This document shows, piece after piece, positions 9,172 through 19,674 of a DNA stretch of 64,000 nucleotides (position 1 is its first letter; every line of letters begins with the position of its first letter). A program made the position numbers and the translations under genes. Below the pieces are notes generated by a model. It did no database searches. It had not been told where the DNA came from and saw nothing but the letters and a program-made list of their open reading frames with translations. The DNA comes from Sphingomonas sp. LR60 (GTDB lineage: Bacteria; Pseudomonadota; Alphaproteobacteria; Sphingomonadales; Sphingomonadaceae), in the NCBI RefSeq assembly GCF_036855935.1, contig NZ_JASPFK010000001.1, forward strand, positions 2,668,501 to 2,732,500. Direction: 5' to 3'.

Positions 9172-10719
9172 TCAAGGCCGCTGCAATATCGCGGGGAACG
9201 GCGCCTGCGCTGGTCCGGCGGGATCGCGCAGGGCATTGCGGATGCCCGCATCGGCACTGAGCGGGATCGCCATGCCGTCGGTCTTCTCCAGCAACGCGAA
9301 CAACTTGCCGCTCATCCGCTCGGCCAGTTCCTCATGCCCGGGCCGCGCGACCAGATTGTTGGTCTCGTGCGGGTCCTCGGCGAGGTCGTACAGCTCGTCG
9401 ATGTCCCAGATGCCGTGGAAGTGCATGTACTTGTACCGATCCTCGCGCAATGCGTGGACGGTGGGCGTCTGCGGGAAATTGCGCTCCCAATAATATTCGT
9501 AGAGCAGCTCCCGCCGCCACGGGGCGTTCGGGTCGCGCACCAGCGGCAGCGCATTGCTGCCCGCCATGCCCTCCGGCGCGCGCAGCCCCGCTGCCGCCAG
9601 CAAGGTCGGCGCGATATCGATATTCGCGACTACCTGCTCGACGACGCTCCCGGCCGGAAACAGTGCCGGGCAACGCGCGAGCATCGGGATGCGCATCGAT
9701 TCCTCATAGGCGGTGCGCTTGTCGATCAGCCCGTGCTCGCCGAACATGAAGCCATTGTCGCCGAGGTAGAGGATCAACGTATCGTCCAGCTCGCCGCGCT
9801 TCTCGAGCAGGTCCATGATCCGCGCCAGCCCCTCGTCGACCGCCAGCAGCGTCTCCATGTAGCGCTTGTAGTAATCGCCGATGTCGAGCGTGCCGTGATA
9901 CGGAAAGCCGACCCCGTGCCAGCTGTTGCGCTGGTTCTCGACCCACATCGGCCGCCCCGGCGCGCCGGGCTTCATCGACGCCGGATAGCGGAAGGTTTCC
10001 TTGTCGTACCGCCCCTTGTGGCGCTCGGCGGGGATGAATTCGGAATGCACCGCCTTGTGCGCCAGATGCATCATCCACGGCCGCCCCGCCGGGCGCTTGC
10101 CGATCCAGTCGAGCGCGTAATCGGTCAGTTCGTCGGTGATATAGCCCTTCTGCGGCACGCGTCGGCCGTCGACGTTCAGCCCGTCGGCGCTGGGCAGATA
10201 GCTGCCCTGCCCCTTGAAGCTGACCCAATGGTCGAACCCCGGCTGCGGCGCGTCGCCCTCGTCGCCCATATGCCATTTGCCGATGAACGCGGTGTCATAG
10301 CCAGCGGCTTGGAGATATTCGGGATAGAAGACCAACCCCGGCGGGATCGGATGGTTGTTGTCGACCACCTTGTGCTGATGCGCGTACAGCCCGGTGAAGA
10401 TCGACGCGCGGCTCGGCGAACACAGCGCCGTGGTGACGAAGGCGTTGCGGAAATGCGTCCCCTCGCGCGCCAGCCGGTCGAGCGTCGGCGTCTCGCCGAA
10501 ATCCTGCGCCTTCATGAAGCCCATCGCGTCATAGCGATGATCGTCGGTCAGCACGACGAGGATGTTGCGCGGGCGCACGCCCGGCAGCTTCGGCAACCGC
10601 CGCGAACGCCGCGGTGCCACCCCCGCCGCCGATGACGCCCCCGCCGCCATCGAATACAGCCCGAAAGCGCCGCCGGTCCCGGCCAGCAGCACGCCACGGC
10701 GCGTCGTATCGTCGCTCAT
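9172..10719 (-). CDS. Tat-exported sulfatase (family S1)
   Basis: 515 residues from the ATG at 10719. The N-terminus TRRGVLLAG is a twin-arginine signal. The alkaline-phosphatase-like fold shows metal-binding VVLTDDHRYD at residues 55-64 and the formylglycine motif C100-S-P-S-R, so activation by a formylglycine-generating enzyme is expected. Later blocks AFIGKWHMGD and YLGDNGFMFGEHG hold further metal and sulfate ligands. It hydrolyses sulfate esters in the periplasm; the substrate is unknown (the closest look is to N-sulfoglucosamine or choline-sulfatase-like S1 enzymes). It starts two bases after the TonB receptor stop, so the two are co-expressed. Confidence 0.93.
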   Translation of the reverse strand: MSDDTTRRGVLLAGTGGAFGLYSMAAGASSAAGVAPRRSRRLPKLPGVRPRNILVVLTDDHRYDAMGFMKAQDFGETPTLDRLAREGTHFRNAFVTTALCSPSRASIFTGLYAHQHKVVDNNHPIPPGLVFYPEYLQAAGYDTAFIGKWHMGDEGDAPQPGFDHWVSFKGQGSYLPSADGLNVDGRRVPQKGYITDELTDYALDWIGKRPAGRPWMMHLAHKAVHSEFIPAERHKGRYDKETFRYPASMKPGAPGRPMWVENQRNSWHGVGFPYHGTLDIGDYYKRYMETLLAVDEGLARIMDLLEKRGELDDTLILYLGDNGFMFGEHGLIDKRTAYEESMRIPMLARCPALFPAGSVVEQVVANIDIAPTLLAAAGLRAPEGMAGSNALPLVRDPNAPWRRELLYEYYWERNFPQTPTVHALREDRYKYMHFHGIWDIDELYDLAEDPHETNNLVARPGHEELAERMSGKLFALLEKTDGMAIPLSADAGIRNALRDPAGPAQAPFPAILQRP

Positions 10720-10721
10720 CG

Positions 10722-13025
10722 TCAGAAATCCTTGCGCAGCAACAGCCCGGCATAGCGCCGATCGTCGCGCGGCACGAACCGAACCGTGCCCGCGAACGTC
10801 CCGTTGGTCAGGAAGCTGGCATAAGGCGTGTCGGCGATATTCTTGACGTACGCGCGCAACTGCCACCCGTCCCCGGGATGGAGCAGCGCGACGCTGGCGT
10901 TCCAGATCGCATAGGCGGCCTGGACCGTGTTCGGCGTCTGCGCGAGCGAATATTGCACCTTGCTGCTGAACGTCACGTCGCTTTGCAGCTCCAGCGACAG
11001 GCTGTCGGACAGCGCGAAGCGATAGGTCGCATTCTCGAACAGCCGCACCTTGGGCGCATAGGGCAGCGGCTGGCCGTTGATGTTGCAGCTCACCGGCGCG
11101 CCGACCGGGCAGTTGAAGTCGCGCACAGTCGCATCGGTATAGGCGCCCGACAGGTCGAAGGTGAGCCCCTGGTCGGGCGCAGCGTCACGTCCGCCTCGAC
11201 GCCGCGCGACCGCACCGAACCGGCGTTGATCAGCCGCGTCACCGGCGCGCCGCCGACGGTGTCGGTGAAGTTCGCCTGATACCCGTTGAAGTCGGTGGTG
11301 TAGACCGCCACCGCATAGCTCAGCACACGGTCGGCGGTGCTGCCCTTGATCCCGCCCTCGTAGGAGTTCGACGTCTCGGCGCTCAGCGGCACCTCGTCGA
11401 GCAATGTCGTCGCATTGAGCGAGCGCATGTTGAAATAGACGTTGTACGCCGGCCCCTTATAGCCGCGCGAATAGGTGAAATATGTCTGCGCATGTTCGCC
11501 GAGATCGAGTTGCAGGCCGAGGCGATAGCTGTCGCCGCGCGCATCGGTGCTGCCCTTCGCATTGTGATAGGCGCGGATACCGGGGCGATCGAGCGATGCC
11601 GCCCCGCTGTTGGTCGGATCGTTGCTCGACGTGCGGACGTGATAGAAATCGAGCTTGTCCCATGTCGAGCGATAGCCGGCGATCGCGCGGAAATGCTCGG
11701 TGAAGTTGACGTTCGCCTCACCGAACAGCGCGTAATTGTGGTTGGTGATCCCGTAATTCGCGACCCCGGTGGTCGTGGTCTGCGTCGTCCCCGCAAGGGT
11801 CGTCAACGCGCGCTGGTAGCGCTCGTCGGTCTGCGCGCGCAGGTAATAGGCGCCGAGCACGTAATCGATCAGCCCGCCGCGCGGCGAGGTCAGCCGCAGC
11901 TCCTGCGAGAACTGGCGGCTGTCGACGCTTCCGTCATCCCCCCGTTGGGAAGGTCGCGGTCAGCTGCGCGAGCCCGTCGTAATCCTGCCGCTGATGGTTC
12001 AGCCATTGCCGCCACGCGCTGATCGAGGTCAGCTGATAGTCGCCCAGCGAAAGATCGGCGGTCAGCGACCCGCCATAATTTTCGTCGCGGACGTTGGTAT
12101 CCAGATCGGTGGCCAGCCGGCGATTGCCCGGCCCTGCGACGATCCCCCGCGCGGCCAGCGCAGCCGCGAGCGGCGCGGAGTCGGTGATCGCGCGCGTCGG
12201 ATAAGCGATCTGCTGCGTCGATTGATAGACGCCCGCCACCGTCTCGCGCGTGTTGAGATAGTCGCCGATCGCGGTCAGCTTCAGCGCGTCGAACGGTGTC
12301 ACCACCAACTTGCCCCGCGCGCCCCAGCGGCGCGAGCCATTGGCGTCATGCCCGGTCACCACGTTGCGCAAATTGCCGTCGAAGTCGCTGTAGAGCCCGC
12401 CGATCAGCGCCTGCACCTTGCCCGGTACGATTGCGCCCGACACGCCGGCCTTGATGCGATATTCCTGATCGGTGGTCGCCCCCGCCTCGCCGAAGGCATG
12501 GAATTCGTCGGTCGGGTTGCGGGTGACGATGTTGACGACGCCCGCCGAGGCGTTCTTCCCGAACAGTGTCCCCTGCGGCCCGCGCAGCACCTCGATCCGC
12601 TCGACCTCGCCCAGATCGAGCGTCGACTGGCCGGGGCGCGTCAGCACCACGCCGTCCAGTACCGTCGAAACCGATGGCTCGACCCCCGGTGAGGTGGTGA
12701 TCGTGCCGATACCGCGGATGAAGACGGTGCGGTCCTTGTTCGACGCCCCGCTGCGGAAGCCGACCGACGGGATCGACGCCGCGATCCGTTCGAGATTGTT
12801 CAGCTGCCGCTCCGCCAGCGATTTGCCGTCCACCGCGGTGATCGCGATCGGCACCTGCTGGAGCGACTCGTTACGAAAGCGCGCGGTGACGACCACGTCG
12901 CCGTCTGCAGCGGGCTTGGCGGGCGCCTCGGTGGTCGATGCCGGCGCCTCCTGCGCAGCGGCGGGAAGGGCGAACAGCGAAAAGGCAGTGGTAGCAAGCA
13001 GCACGGGCAGGCGTCGGTCGATCAT
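10722..13025 (-). pseudogene. TonB-dependent receptor with two frameshifts
   Basis: The restored product is about 767 residues. Signal peptide MIDRRLPVLLATTAFSLFALPAAA, TonB-box-like GDVVVTARFR, plug with LDLGEVERIEVLRGPQGTLFGKNAS, and a barrel ending ADTPYASFLTN...GLLLRKDF. The frame breaks twice. The first break is in a run of six C at 11938-11943, where one extra base restores TGGDDGSVDSRQFSQELRL. The second is at 11175-11177, where one extra base restores TLRPDQGLTFDLSGAYTD. Conservation is intact on both sides, so it is either newly broken or mis-sequenced. It probably imports the substrate of the adjoining sulfatase. The receptor likely has its own promoter in 13026-13090. Confidence 0.88.
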
Positions 13026-13136
13026 CTGGTCCCCTTTCAGATCACCCGAATGTTAATACCTACTTCGTCCATCGGGTATAAAGAAGCGCATCGCAGCTAC
13101 GCAGCCCGCCTTTAGGCATGTGCGCGGGCGCCAATG

Positions 13137-13266
13137 CCCTCGCCCCTGGACAGGGGAGAGGGATAGCGGAGCTTGCCAGCTTTGCTGGCTAGCGCAGCTT
13201 GGGTGAGGGTTGAGCGAGCCGCAGGCTCGCGCGCTCGCCTGCGCGAGCGCCCCCTCACCCAGCGTC
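13137..13266. repeat. Cluster of short hairpins between MFS gene and receptor
   Basis: Consecutive palindromes occupy the 307-base gap: CCCCTGGACAGGGG, GCTTGCCAGCTTTGCTGGC, GCGAGCCGCAGGCTCGC and GCTCGCCTGCGCGAGC. The outer parts GGGTGAGGG and CCCCTCACCC also pair. It looks like a REP-type composite. No gene is visible. Confidence 0.55.
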
Positions 13267-13332
13267 GACCAAGACTTTGCTGCGCAAAGCCTGAGGCAAA
13301 ACACGGCCCGTCGATCATCACCGCAGCGACCA

Positions 13333-14565
13333 TCAACCCTCCCCCTCAACCGGCACCAGCCGTGGCAGCAGCAACTGGATCCAGCCCCACGCCGCCAGAT
13401 AGGCGACGCTGGCGAACAGCAGCAGCGGCAGATAGCCCAGCCCCGCCGCGAGCGTCAGCCCGGCGATCTTGGCGATCGCGACCCCGCCCATATTGCCGCA
13501 GAAAGCGCCGAACGCCGTGACGCGCCCGACACGCTGTTGCGGAACGATGTCGGCGATCATCGCGAAGACGTTGGTCGAGAACGCCTGATGCCCCGCCAGC
13601 GCCAGCGCCATCAACAGGACCGCGACCGGGTAACTATGCGTCAGCAACGCGAGCGGGATCGGCGTCACCGCCAGCGCTCCGCCCAGCAGCAGCCCCTTGC
13701 GCACGCGATTCAGCGATGCGCCGCGCCCCAGCAATCGGGTCGGGATCGCACCGCCCAGCAAGGAGCCGATCGCCGCCCCGCCATAGGCCAGCGCCAGCGG
13801 CACGCCGAGCGCCACGCCCGACAGCCCGAACTGGCGGTGGAAGAAATCGGGAAGCCAGAACAGCAGCAGCCACCATGTCGCGTCCGACAGCAGTTTGGCG
13901 CCCGCGACCGCCCAAGTCCTCCGGTCGCGCAGCATCGGTGCGGAGGGCAGCGGCGACGCGGCGTCCTTGACCTTCGGCGCGGCGAAGGAGACCCCGCGCG
14001 CCGCGACCAGCCATGCCAGCGCCCATAGCAGCCCGACCACGCCGACCGCGACGAACGTCCCGCGCCACCCCAGCGACAGGCCGAGCAACGGGATCGCGAG
14101 AGGGGCGAGGATCGCGCCCAGACTGTTCGCGGCATTCCCGGCCCCGAACCCGGTCGAGCGCCAGCGCGGCGGCAGCACCGCAGTGATCGTCTTGATGCCC
14201 GTCGGCGTTCCCATCGATTCGGTCGCGCCCAATGCGACGCGTACCGCGACGAACTCGGTCATCGAACGCGCCCAGCCATGCAGCAGCGCCGCGACGCTCC
14301 ACGCCGCGACCCCGACCGGGTTGGCCCAGCGCACGCCGAGCCGATCCGCGATCCAGCCGCTGAACAAAAAGCCGACCGCCGCCCCGCCCTGGAACCACGC
14401 TGCGAGCGTCCCGTAATCGTTGTCGCTCCAGCCGAGATCGCTGGCGATCACCGGCTTCAGCACCGCGATCACCTGTCGATCGACGAGGTTGAGCACGCCC
14501 GCGGTAATGACCAAGGCAAACAACAGGCTGCGGTGCCGCCCGCTCAGTTCCGCGACATTCTTCAT
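13333..14565 (-). CDS. MFS transporter, anion:cation symporter (hexuronate-like) type
   Basis: About 410 residues from the ATG at 14565 (MKNVAELSGRHRSLLFALVI), with twelve predicted hydrophobic segments. It has the features of the ACS branch of the major facilitator superfamily: LVDRQVIAVLKPVI in helix 1, GWIADRLGVRWANPVG in the helix 2-3 loop, and ATESMGTPTGIKTITAVLPPRWRSTGFG in helix 4-5, where hexuronate carriers have ExGNFPAAIK. It probably brings an organic acid, sugar acid or desulfated product across the inner membrane. It is 66 bases after the LLM monooxygenase gene, same strand. Confidence 0.88.
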   Translation of the reverse strand: MKNVAELSGRHRSLLFALVITAGVLNLVDRQVIAVLKPVIASDLGWSDNDYGTLAAWFQGGAAVGFLFSGWIADRLGVRWANPVGVAAWSVAALLHGWARSMTEFVAVRVALGATESMGTPTGIKTITAVLPPRWRSTGFGAGNAANSLGAILAPLAIPLLGLSLGWRGTFVAVGVVGLLWALAWLVAARGVSFAAPKVKDAASPLPSAPMLRDRRTWAVAGAKLLSDATWWLLLFWLPDFFHRQFGLSGVALGVPLALAYGGAAIGSLLGGAIPTRLLGRGASLNRVRKGLLLGGALAVTPIPLALLTHSYPVAVLLMALALAGHQAFSTNVFAMIADIVPQQRVGRVTAFGAFCGNMGGVAIAKIAGLTLAAGLGYLPLLLFASVAYLAAWGWIQLLLPRLVPVEGEG

Positions 14566-14631
14566 GCAGCCAGCATGGCGGTCGCGCCACCGGCTCAACG
14601 AGACACTTTCTCTATCGCGCCGCCAAGCGGG

Positions 14632-15717
14632 TCACAGCACCAGCGGCGCATGGTCGATCCGCGGCAGAACGTGGCGCGCGAACAGATCGGCCTCGGCGGC
14701 ATGCGGATAGCCCGACAGGATGAAGGCATCGATCCCGGCGGCACGATACGCCTGCAATTTGGCGAGCACCTGATCGGGATCGCCGACGATCGCCGCGCCG
14801 CAGCCCGATCGTGCGCGGCCGATTCCCGTCCACAGGTTCGCCTCGGCATAGCCGTCATCGGCGCCCTCGCGCAGCTCGGCCTGCCGCCGCACCCCCGCCG
14901 ATTGCGAGTCGAGCGAGCGCGCCCGGATCGCCGCGCCGGTCGCGTCGTCCAGCTTCGACAGCAGCCGGTCCGCGGCGGAGCGCGCCTCCGCCTCGGTCTC
15001 GCGCACCACGACATGCACGCGATAGCCGAAGCGCAGGGTGCGCCCATGGCGTGCGGCGCGCGCGCGCAGGTCGGCGACGATCCCGCGCACGCCCTCCATC
15101 GTGTCGGGCCACATCAAATAGACGTCCGCGCCCTGCGCCGCCGCCTCGCGCGCCGCCTCGGACAGCCCGCCGAAATAGAAGGACGGGCAGCGCCCCGACA
15201 CCGTCGTAACCCGCGGGGGATCGAGCCGGAGCTTCCAGAACTCGCCGTCATGATCGAGCGGCTTGCTGTCCAGCAAGGTGCGCAGGATGTGCATCGCCTC
15301 GACGGTCCGGGCATAGCGCGGCGCGCTGTCGAGCGTCTCGCCGGGCAGGTCGCTGGAGATGATGTTGACGGTCAGCCGGCCGCCCAGCATCCGGTCGATC
15401 GTCGCGATCTGCCGTGCCAGCTGCGGCGGCCAGCTTTCGCCGATCCGCACCGCCATCAACAGCCGCATCCGCCGGAGCAGCGGCGCGATCCCCGCGGCAA
15501 AGGCGGTGGTGTCGATCCCCAGCGCATAGCCCGAGGGGAGCAGGCAATTGTCATACCCTGCGGTCTCGGCCTGGAGCACGATGTCGCGGCAATGTTCCCA
15601 CGTCGACCGCAGCGCCGGGTCGGGCACCCCCAGGAACTCGTAATCGTCGTCGCACAGGGCGGAGAACCAGCTGATCTCGCACGGTCCCGGGGTCATCGTC
15701 ACGGTATTGCGCTCCAT
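14632..15717 (-). CDS. LLM-class (SsuD-like) flavin-dependent monooxygenase
   Basis: 361 residues from the ATG at 15717. TIM-barrel flavin monooxygenase close to alkanesulfonate monooxygenase: EISWFSALCDDD at the start, AGYDNCLLPSGYALGIDTT, GGRLTVNIISSDLPGE in two blocks, FYFGGLSEAAREAAAQGADVY, and FILSGYPHAAEADLFARHVLP at the end. SsuD-type enzymes release sulfite from alkanesulfonates using FMNH2. That fits with the sulfatase in the same group, although many relatives act on other substrates. No dedicated flavin reductase lies next to it. It is first gene of the leftward group and divergent from the Gfo/Idh/MocA gene. Confidence 0.87.
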   Translation of the reverse strand: MERNTVTMTPGPCEISWFSALCDDDYEFLGVPDPALRSTWEHCRDIVLQAETAGYDNCLLPSGYALGIDTTAFAAGIAPLLRRMRLLMAVRIGESWPPQLARQIATIDRMLGGRLTVNIISSDLPGETLDSAPRYARTVEAMHILRTLLDSKPLDHDGEFWKLRLDPPRVTTVSGRCPSFYFGGLSEAAREAAAQGADVYLMWPDTMEGVRGIVADLRARAARHGRTLRFGYRVHVVVRETEAEARSAADRLLSKLDDATGAAIRARSLDSQSAGVRRQAELREGADDGYAEANLWTGIGRARSGCGAAIVGDPDQVLAKLQAYRAAGIDAFILSGYPHAAEADLFARHVLPRIDHAPLVL

Positions 15718-15855
15718 CGGTGTCGGGCAATGCTCATGACAGCCCGTCGCAGCGGTCGCCAGATGGGCCGGCTTTGGCCCCGTAAAGCTTTGCCCTGTTG
15801 TCGAGCGCCCATCATCGGCGGGAAAGCGCCCGCTGGCAAAGGACGAGGACCGACG

Positions 15856-16950
15856 ATGACGGCAAAAATCCGGTACGGCGTGGTGGGCACCGGCATGATG
15901 GGGGTCGAGCACCTCCGCAACATCGCGCTGCTGCCCGATGCCGAGGTCGTCGCGATCGTCGATCCGGTCGCCACCTCGCTCGGCTGGGCCAGGGACGCGC
16001 TCGGCGACCGCGCGGCTGCGGCCGAGAGCTTCGACGACGTGTCAGCCTTCGCGCGCGCCGCTCGGGTCGACGCGATCGTCGTCGCCTCGCCCAATTACAC
16101 CCACCGCGCGGTGCTGGAGCCGCTGTTCGGGATGGACGCCGCGATCCTCTGCGAGAAGCCGCTCGCCACCACGTTGGCCGACGCGCGCTGGATCGTCGAG
16201 CGCGCCGCCGCGCATCCGCGTCCGTTCTGGACCGGGATGGAATATCGCTTCATGCCCCCCGCCGCGGCGTTCATCGAGCAAATCCATGCCGGGCGGGTCG
16301 GCACGCTCAGGATGCTCTCGATCCGCGAGCATCGCTTTCCGTTTTTGTCGAAAGTCGGTGACTGGAACCGCTTCGCCCGCAACACCGGGGGCACGATGGT
16401 CGAGAAATGCTGCCACTTCTTCGATCTGATGCGCCTTATTATCGGGTCGGAAGCGGTACGCGTCTATTGTTCCGGTGCGACGGACGTGAACCATCTCGAC
16501 GAACTGTACGACGGCAAGCGACCCGATATCATCGACAACAGCTTCACCACCGTCGATTTCGCGAACGGTGTTCGTGCGATGCTCGATCTCTCGATGTTCG
16601 CCGACGGTGCCGAACACCAGGAAGAAATGTCCGCCACCGGTGACGCAGCCCGCCTCGACGTCCTGATTCCGCCCGGAGATCTGGTATTTAGCCCGCGTGT
16701 CGGTTTCGGCGGCACGAAGCGTGTCGAGCGCACCCGCGTCGCGGTCGACCCTATCGCGCGCGCCGCCGGCAGCCACGAAGGCGCCTCCTTCTACCAGCAC
16801 CGCGCCTTCGCCGCAGCAGTACGCGGCGACAGTCTTGTACAAGTAACGGCCCTCGACGGCCTACGCGCCGTAGAGATCGGCGTTGCTGCCGAAATCAGCG
16901 CCCACGAACATCGTGTCGTCGAGATCGCAGAACTAGGTGACCTGAACTAA
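15856..16950 (+). CDS. Gfo/Idh/MocA family oxidoreductase
   Basis: 364 residues. N-terminal Rossmann domain with GVVGTGMMGVEHLRNIAL (residues 8-25), VASPNYTHRAVLEPLF, and the conserved EKPLATT at about 105-111, where the lysine is catalytic. The C-terminal alpha/beta domain includes GGTMVEKCCHFFDLMR with the usual histidine. NAD(P)-dependent enzymes of this family oxidise or isomerise sugars and inositols. The ATG at 15856 is preceded by AAAGGACGAGGACCG. It is divergent from the LLM gene over 138 bases. A further reading frame upstream on the same strand is antisense to the LLM and MFS genes and is not coding. Confidence 0.92.
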   Translation: MTAKIRYGVVGTGMMGVEHLRNIALLPDAEVVAIVDPVATSLGWARDALGDRAAAAESFDDVSAFARAARVDAIVVASPNYTHRAVLEPLFGMDAAILCEKPLATTLADARWIVERAAAHPRPFWTGMEYRFMPPAAAFIEQIHAGRVGTLRMLSIREHRFPFLSKVGDWNRFARNTGGTMVEKCCHFFDLMRLIIGSEAVRVYCSGATDVNHLDELYDGKRPDIIDNSFTTVDFANGVRAMLDLSMFADGAEHQEEMSATGDAARLDVLIPPGDLVFSPRVGFGGTKRVERTRVAVDPIARAAGSHEGASFYQHRAFAAAVRGDSLVQVTALDGLRAVEIGVAAEISAHEHRVVEIAELGDLN

Positions 16951-16965
16951 CGATATACGGGCTAT

Positions 16966-17301
16966 TCAGCGCTGCTTCTTTGTGATCGTCGCGGTGAAGT
17001 CCGGGTCTTTCTTCGCGACCCAGTCGACGAACTTGCGCACATTGGGATTGTCCAGCAATCCGGCGACGTTCGTGCCATGTCGCTGCAGCTCGGAATTGGT
17101 GAAATTGGCCACCAGTGTCTGCTGGCAGATCGAGTGCATCGGCACGACATCGCGCCCACCCCGGCTTTTGGGCACGGGATGATGCCACACGATCGTCTTG
17201 CCGGTCGGTCGGCCACAAAGCCAGCACGGCACCGGAGCGGCCGGGGCGTCGTCTTCCGCGGGCAGGTGATCGTAGGGATCGTATTTTGAACGTCTGGCCA
17301 T
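16966..17301 (-). CDS. HNH endonuclease-like protein
   Basis: 111 residues from the ATG at 17301. It has a zinc-knuckle-type HNH arrangement: CWLC (26-29), WHHPVPKSRGGRD (39-51) holding the HH pair, and MHSIC (55-59). A helical tail VRKFVDWVAKKDPDFTATITKKQR follows. The pattern fits a small structural-zinc HNH nuclease; such single-domain proteins are common in sphingomonads and their DNA target is unknown. It converges on the dehydrogenase, whose stop is 15 bases away. Confidence 0.82.
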   Translation of the reverse strand: MARRSKYDPYDHLPAEDDAPAAPVPCWLCGRPTGKTIVWHHPVPKSRGGRDVVPMHSICQQTLVANFTNSELQRHGTNVAGLLDNPNVRKFVDWVAKKDPDFTATITKKQR

Positions 17302-17454
17302 AGCTCGATCTGGATTGCTTGAATGGCGCGGTTGTAGCGAAACGAAGCGCCCTATCATACGGGAAAGCGGCGCGATCGGCGCACCAGCGTCGCGCGGCAG
17401 CAGCAGGTGAGCCAGTCCATGGCCATCGTCCTCGCCCGGTCCTAGACCGGCGTG

Positions 17455-19642
17455 ATGGAAAGGCTTCTCCGGCGCGCGCGCCATCCGCTCACTCTGGCCC
17501 TGATGCTGACCTCCGCCGCGGCAGCACCCGATCCGGCGATCGGCCGGTGGCGAGCACAGGCGGCGCGGGTGACGATCACCCGCGACGATTGGGGCATCCC
17601 GCACATCCATGGCCGCACGGACGCCGATGCGGTGTTCGGCATGTCCTACGCGCAGGCCGAGGACGACTTCGCGCGCGTCGAGGCCAATTACCTCACGGCG
17701 CTCGGGCGAACCGCGGAGGCCGATGGCGAAGAGGCCGTCTGGGCGGACCTTCGCCAGCGGCTGTACGTCGACCCAGACGAGTTGCGCGCGCAATACACCG
17801 CCAGCCCGGCCTGGCTGCGCGCATTGATGGATGCCTGGGCCGACGGGCTCAACTTCTATCTGGCCGAACATCCCGGCACAAAGCCGCGCGTGCTCAGCCA
17901 CTTCAAGCCGTGGATGGCACTAAGCTTCACAGAGGGGAGCATCGGCGGCGATATCGAGAGGATTTCGCTGTCCGACCTCAAGACCTTCTACGGTCGGCCG
18001 ACCCCGCCCAGCCCCGAAGAACGTGGCACGATCCCGCGCGAGCCGTCCGGCTCCAACGGCATCGCCATCGCACCCCGGCTGACCCGCGATGGCCGTGCAT
18101 TGCTCCTCATCAATCCGCACACCAGTTTCTATTTTCGGTCGGAAGCGCAGGTGTCGAGCGACGAGGGCCTGAACGCCTATGGCGCGAGTACCTGGGGGCA
18201 ATTCTTCGTCTATCAGGGCTTCAATGCGCACGCTGGATGGATGCACACGTCCTCGACCGTCGACAATGTCGACCAGTTCGTCGAGGCTGTAGCACGACGC
18301 GGCGACGGCTGGATCTATCGCTACGGGCGCGAGACTCGCCGCGTCACCGAACGCCCGGTGACGATCCGCTTCCGCGCAGCCGACGGCAGTCTGCGCGAGC
18401 GCCGTTTCACCACATGGCGGACGCATCACGGCCCGATCGTGGCAGCGGAGGACGGCCGCTGGGTCGCGACCGCCTTGATGTGGCGGCCAATCCCCGCTCT
18501 CGAGCAAAGCTGGTTGCGCACCAAGGCGATCGACCTCGCTGCCTATCTGAAGGTCGCCGAGCGGAAGGCCAATTCATCGAACGACACGCTGTTCGCGGAC
18601 GACACGGGCGCGATCGCGTTCCTGATGCCGCAATTCATGCCGATCTCGCGACGATCGCTTCGATTACACGCGTCCGGTCGACGGCAGCGATCCCGCGACC
18701 GACTGGCGCGGGCTGCACGCACTTGCCTCCCTGCCGAGCGTCGTCGATCCGCGGGTCGGCTGGGTGCACAACACCAACGACTGGCCGTGGAGCGCCGCTG
18801 GCCCGGACAGTCCACGCGCAACCGACTATCCCCGCTACATGGATCAGGTCGGCGCCAATGCGCGCGGTGAGCACGCCGACCTGCTCCTGACCGGCAAGCA
18901 CGGCTGGACGCCCGAGCGATTGCGCGCTGCCGCCTATGACTCCTATCTGCCCGCCTTCGCCCGCTTAATTTCCGAGCTTGTCGCGGCGTGGCGCGCGCTA
19001 CCGGCCGCCGACCCGCGCCGCCGCACCTTGGCCGCGCCGATCGCGATGCTGTCGCGCTGGGATCATCGGTGGCGTTCTGATTCCGTGGCAACCAGCCTCG
19101 CCGTATTCTGGGGTGACCAGCTCTGGAGCGAGGTCGGCAGCTTCGCGCAGGCCGAGCGGATGAACGTGCCCGACTATATCGCGCAACGCGTCGATGCCGC
19201 TACGCGGCTTGCCGCCCTGGAGACGGCGGTCGAGCACCTGACACGCGATTTCGGCACTTGGCGATCGCCATGGGGCGCGATCAATCGCTTCCAGCGCTTG
19301 GATGATATGTTGCAGCCGCACTTCGACGACGCACGGCCATCCACGCCCGTACCCTTCACCTCCGCGCAATGGGGCAGTCTGGCATCGTTCGGCGCGAAGA
19401 CCTGGCCGGGCACCAAGCGTTATTACGGCACGAGCGGGAACAGCTTCGTCGCGGTGGTCGAATTCGGTCGGCGCGTGAAGGCGAGCGCGATCATGGCTGG
19501 AGGGCAAAGCGGCGACCCGGCCTCGCCCCATTTCGCCGACCAGATCGACCGCTACGCCTCCGGGCGGCTGCGTCCGATCTATTTCTACCCGGACGAACTC
19601 ACCGGCCATGTCGAGCGCCGCTACCATCCCGGCACGGATTAG
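17455..19642 (+). pseudogene. Penicillin acylase family (Ntn hydrolase), frameshifted
   Basis: The restored product is about 729 residues, exported through MMERLLRRARHPLTLALMLT. Family pattern: VTITRDDWGIPHIHGRTDADAVFGMSYAQAEDDF at the alpha-chain start, then the autocatalytic site PSGSNGIAIAP near residue 198. The serine of SNG becomes the new N-terminus and nucleophile after self-cleavage. The frame shifts at about 18646: removing one T restores MPI-RDDRFDYTRPVDGSDP and joins the second part (VHNTNDWPWS... ending RRYHPGTD). Such enzymes hydrolyse amide-linked acyl groups, including acyl-homoserine lactones and beta-lactams; the substrate here is unknown. A GTG at 17452 is an alternative start. 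Confidence 0.87.
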
Positions 19643-19674
19643 CCGCTGTCCTGGACGCGAAATGGCGGACCGAG

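Noticed and set aside
9091..10635. Plus-strand open frame of over 500 codons across the sulfatase
   Set aside because: It lies opposite a sulfatase with full active-site motifs and is composed of Arg/Ala/Val-rich sequence without any recognisable fold.
13050..13078. ACCCGA/TCGGGT inverted repeat before the frameshifted TonB receptor
   Set aside because: The arms are only six bases and 22 bases apart, so chance cannot be excluded and no matching site was seen elsewhere.
14278..15855. In-frame 5' extension of the Gfo/Idh/MocA gene of more than 500 codons
   Set aside because: It is antisense to the MFS and LLM genes and shows no domain. The true start is the ATG at 15856 giving MTAKIRYGVVGTGMMG.
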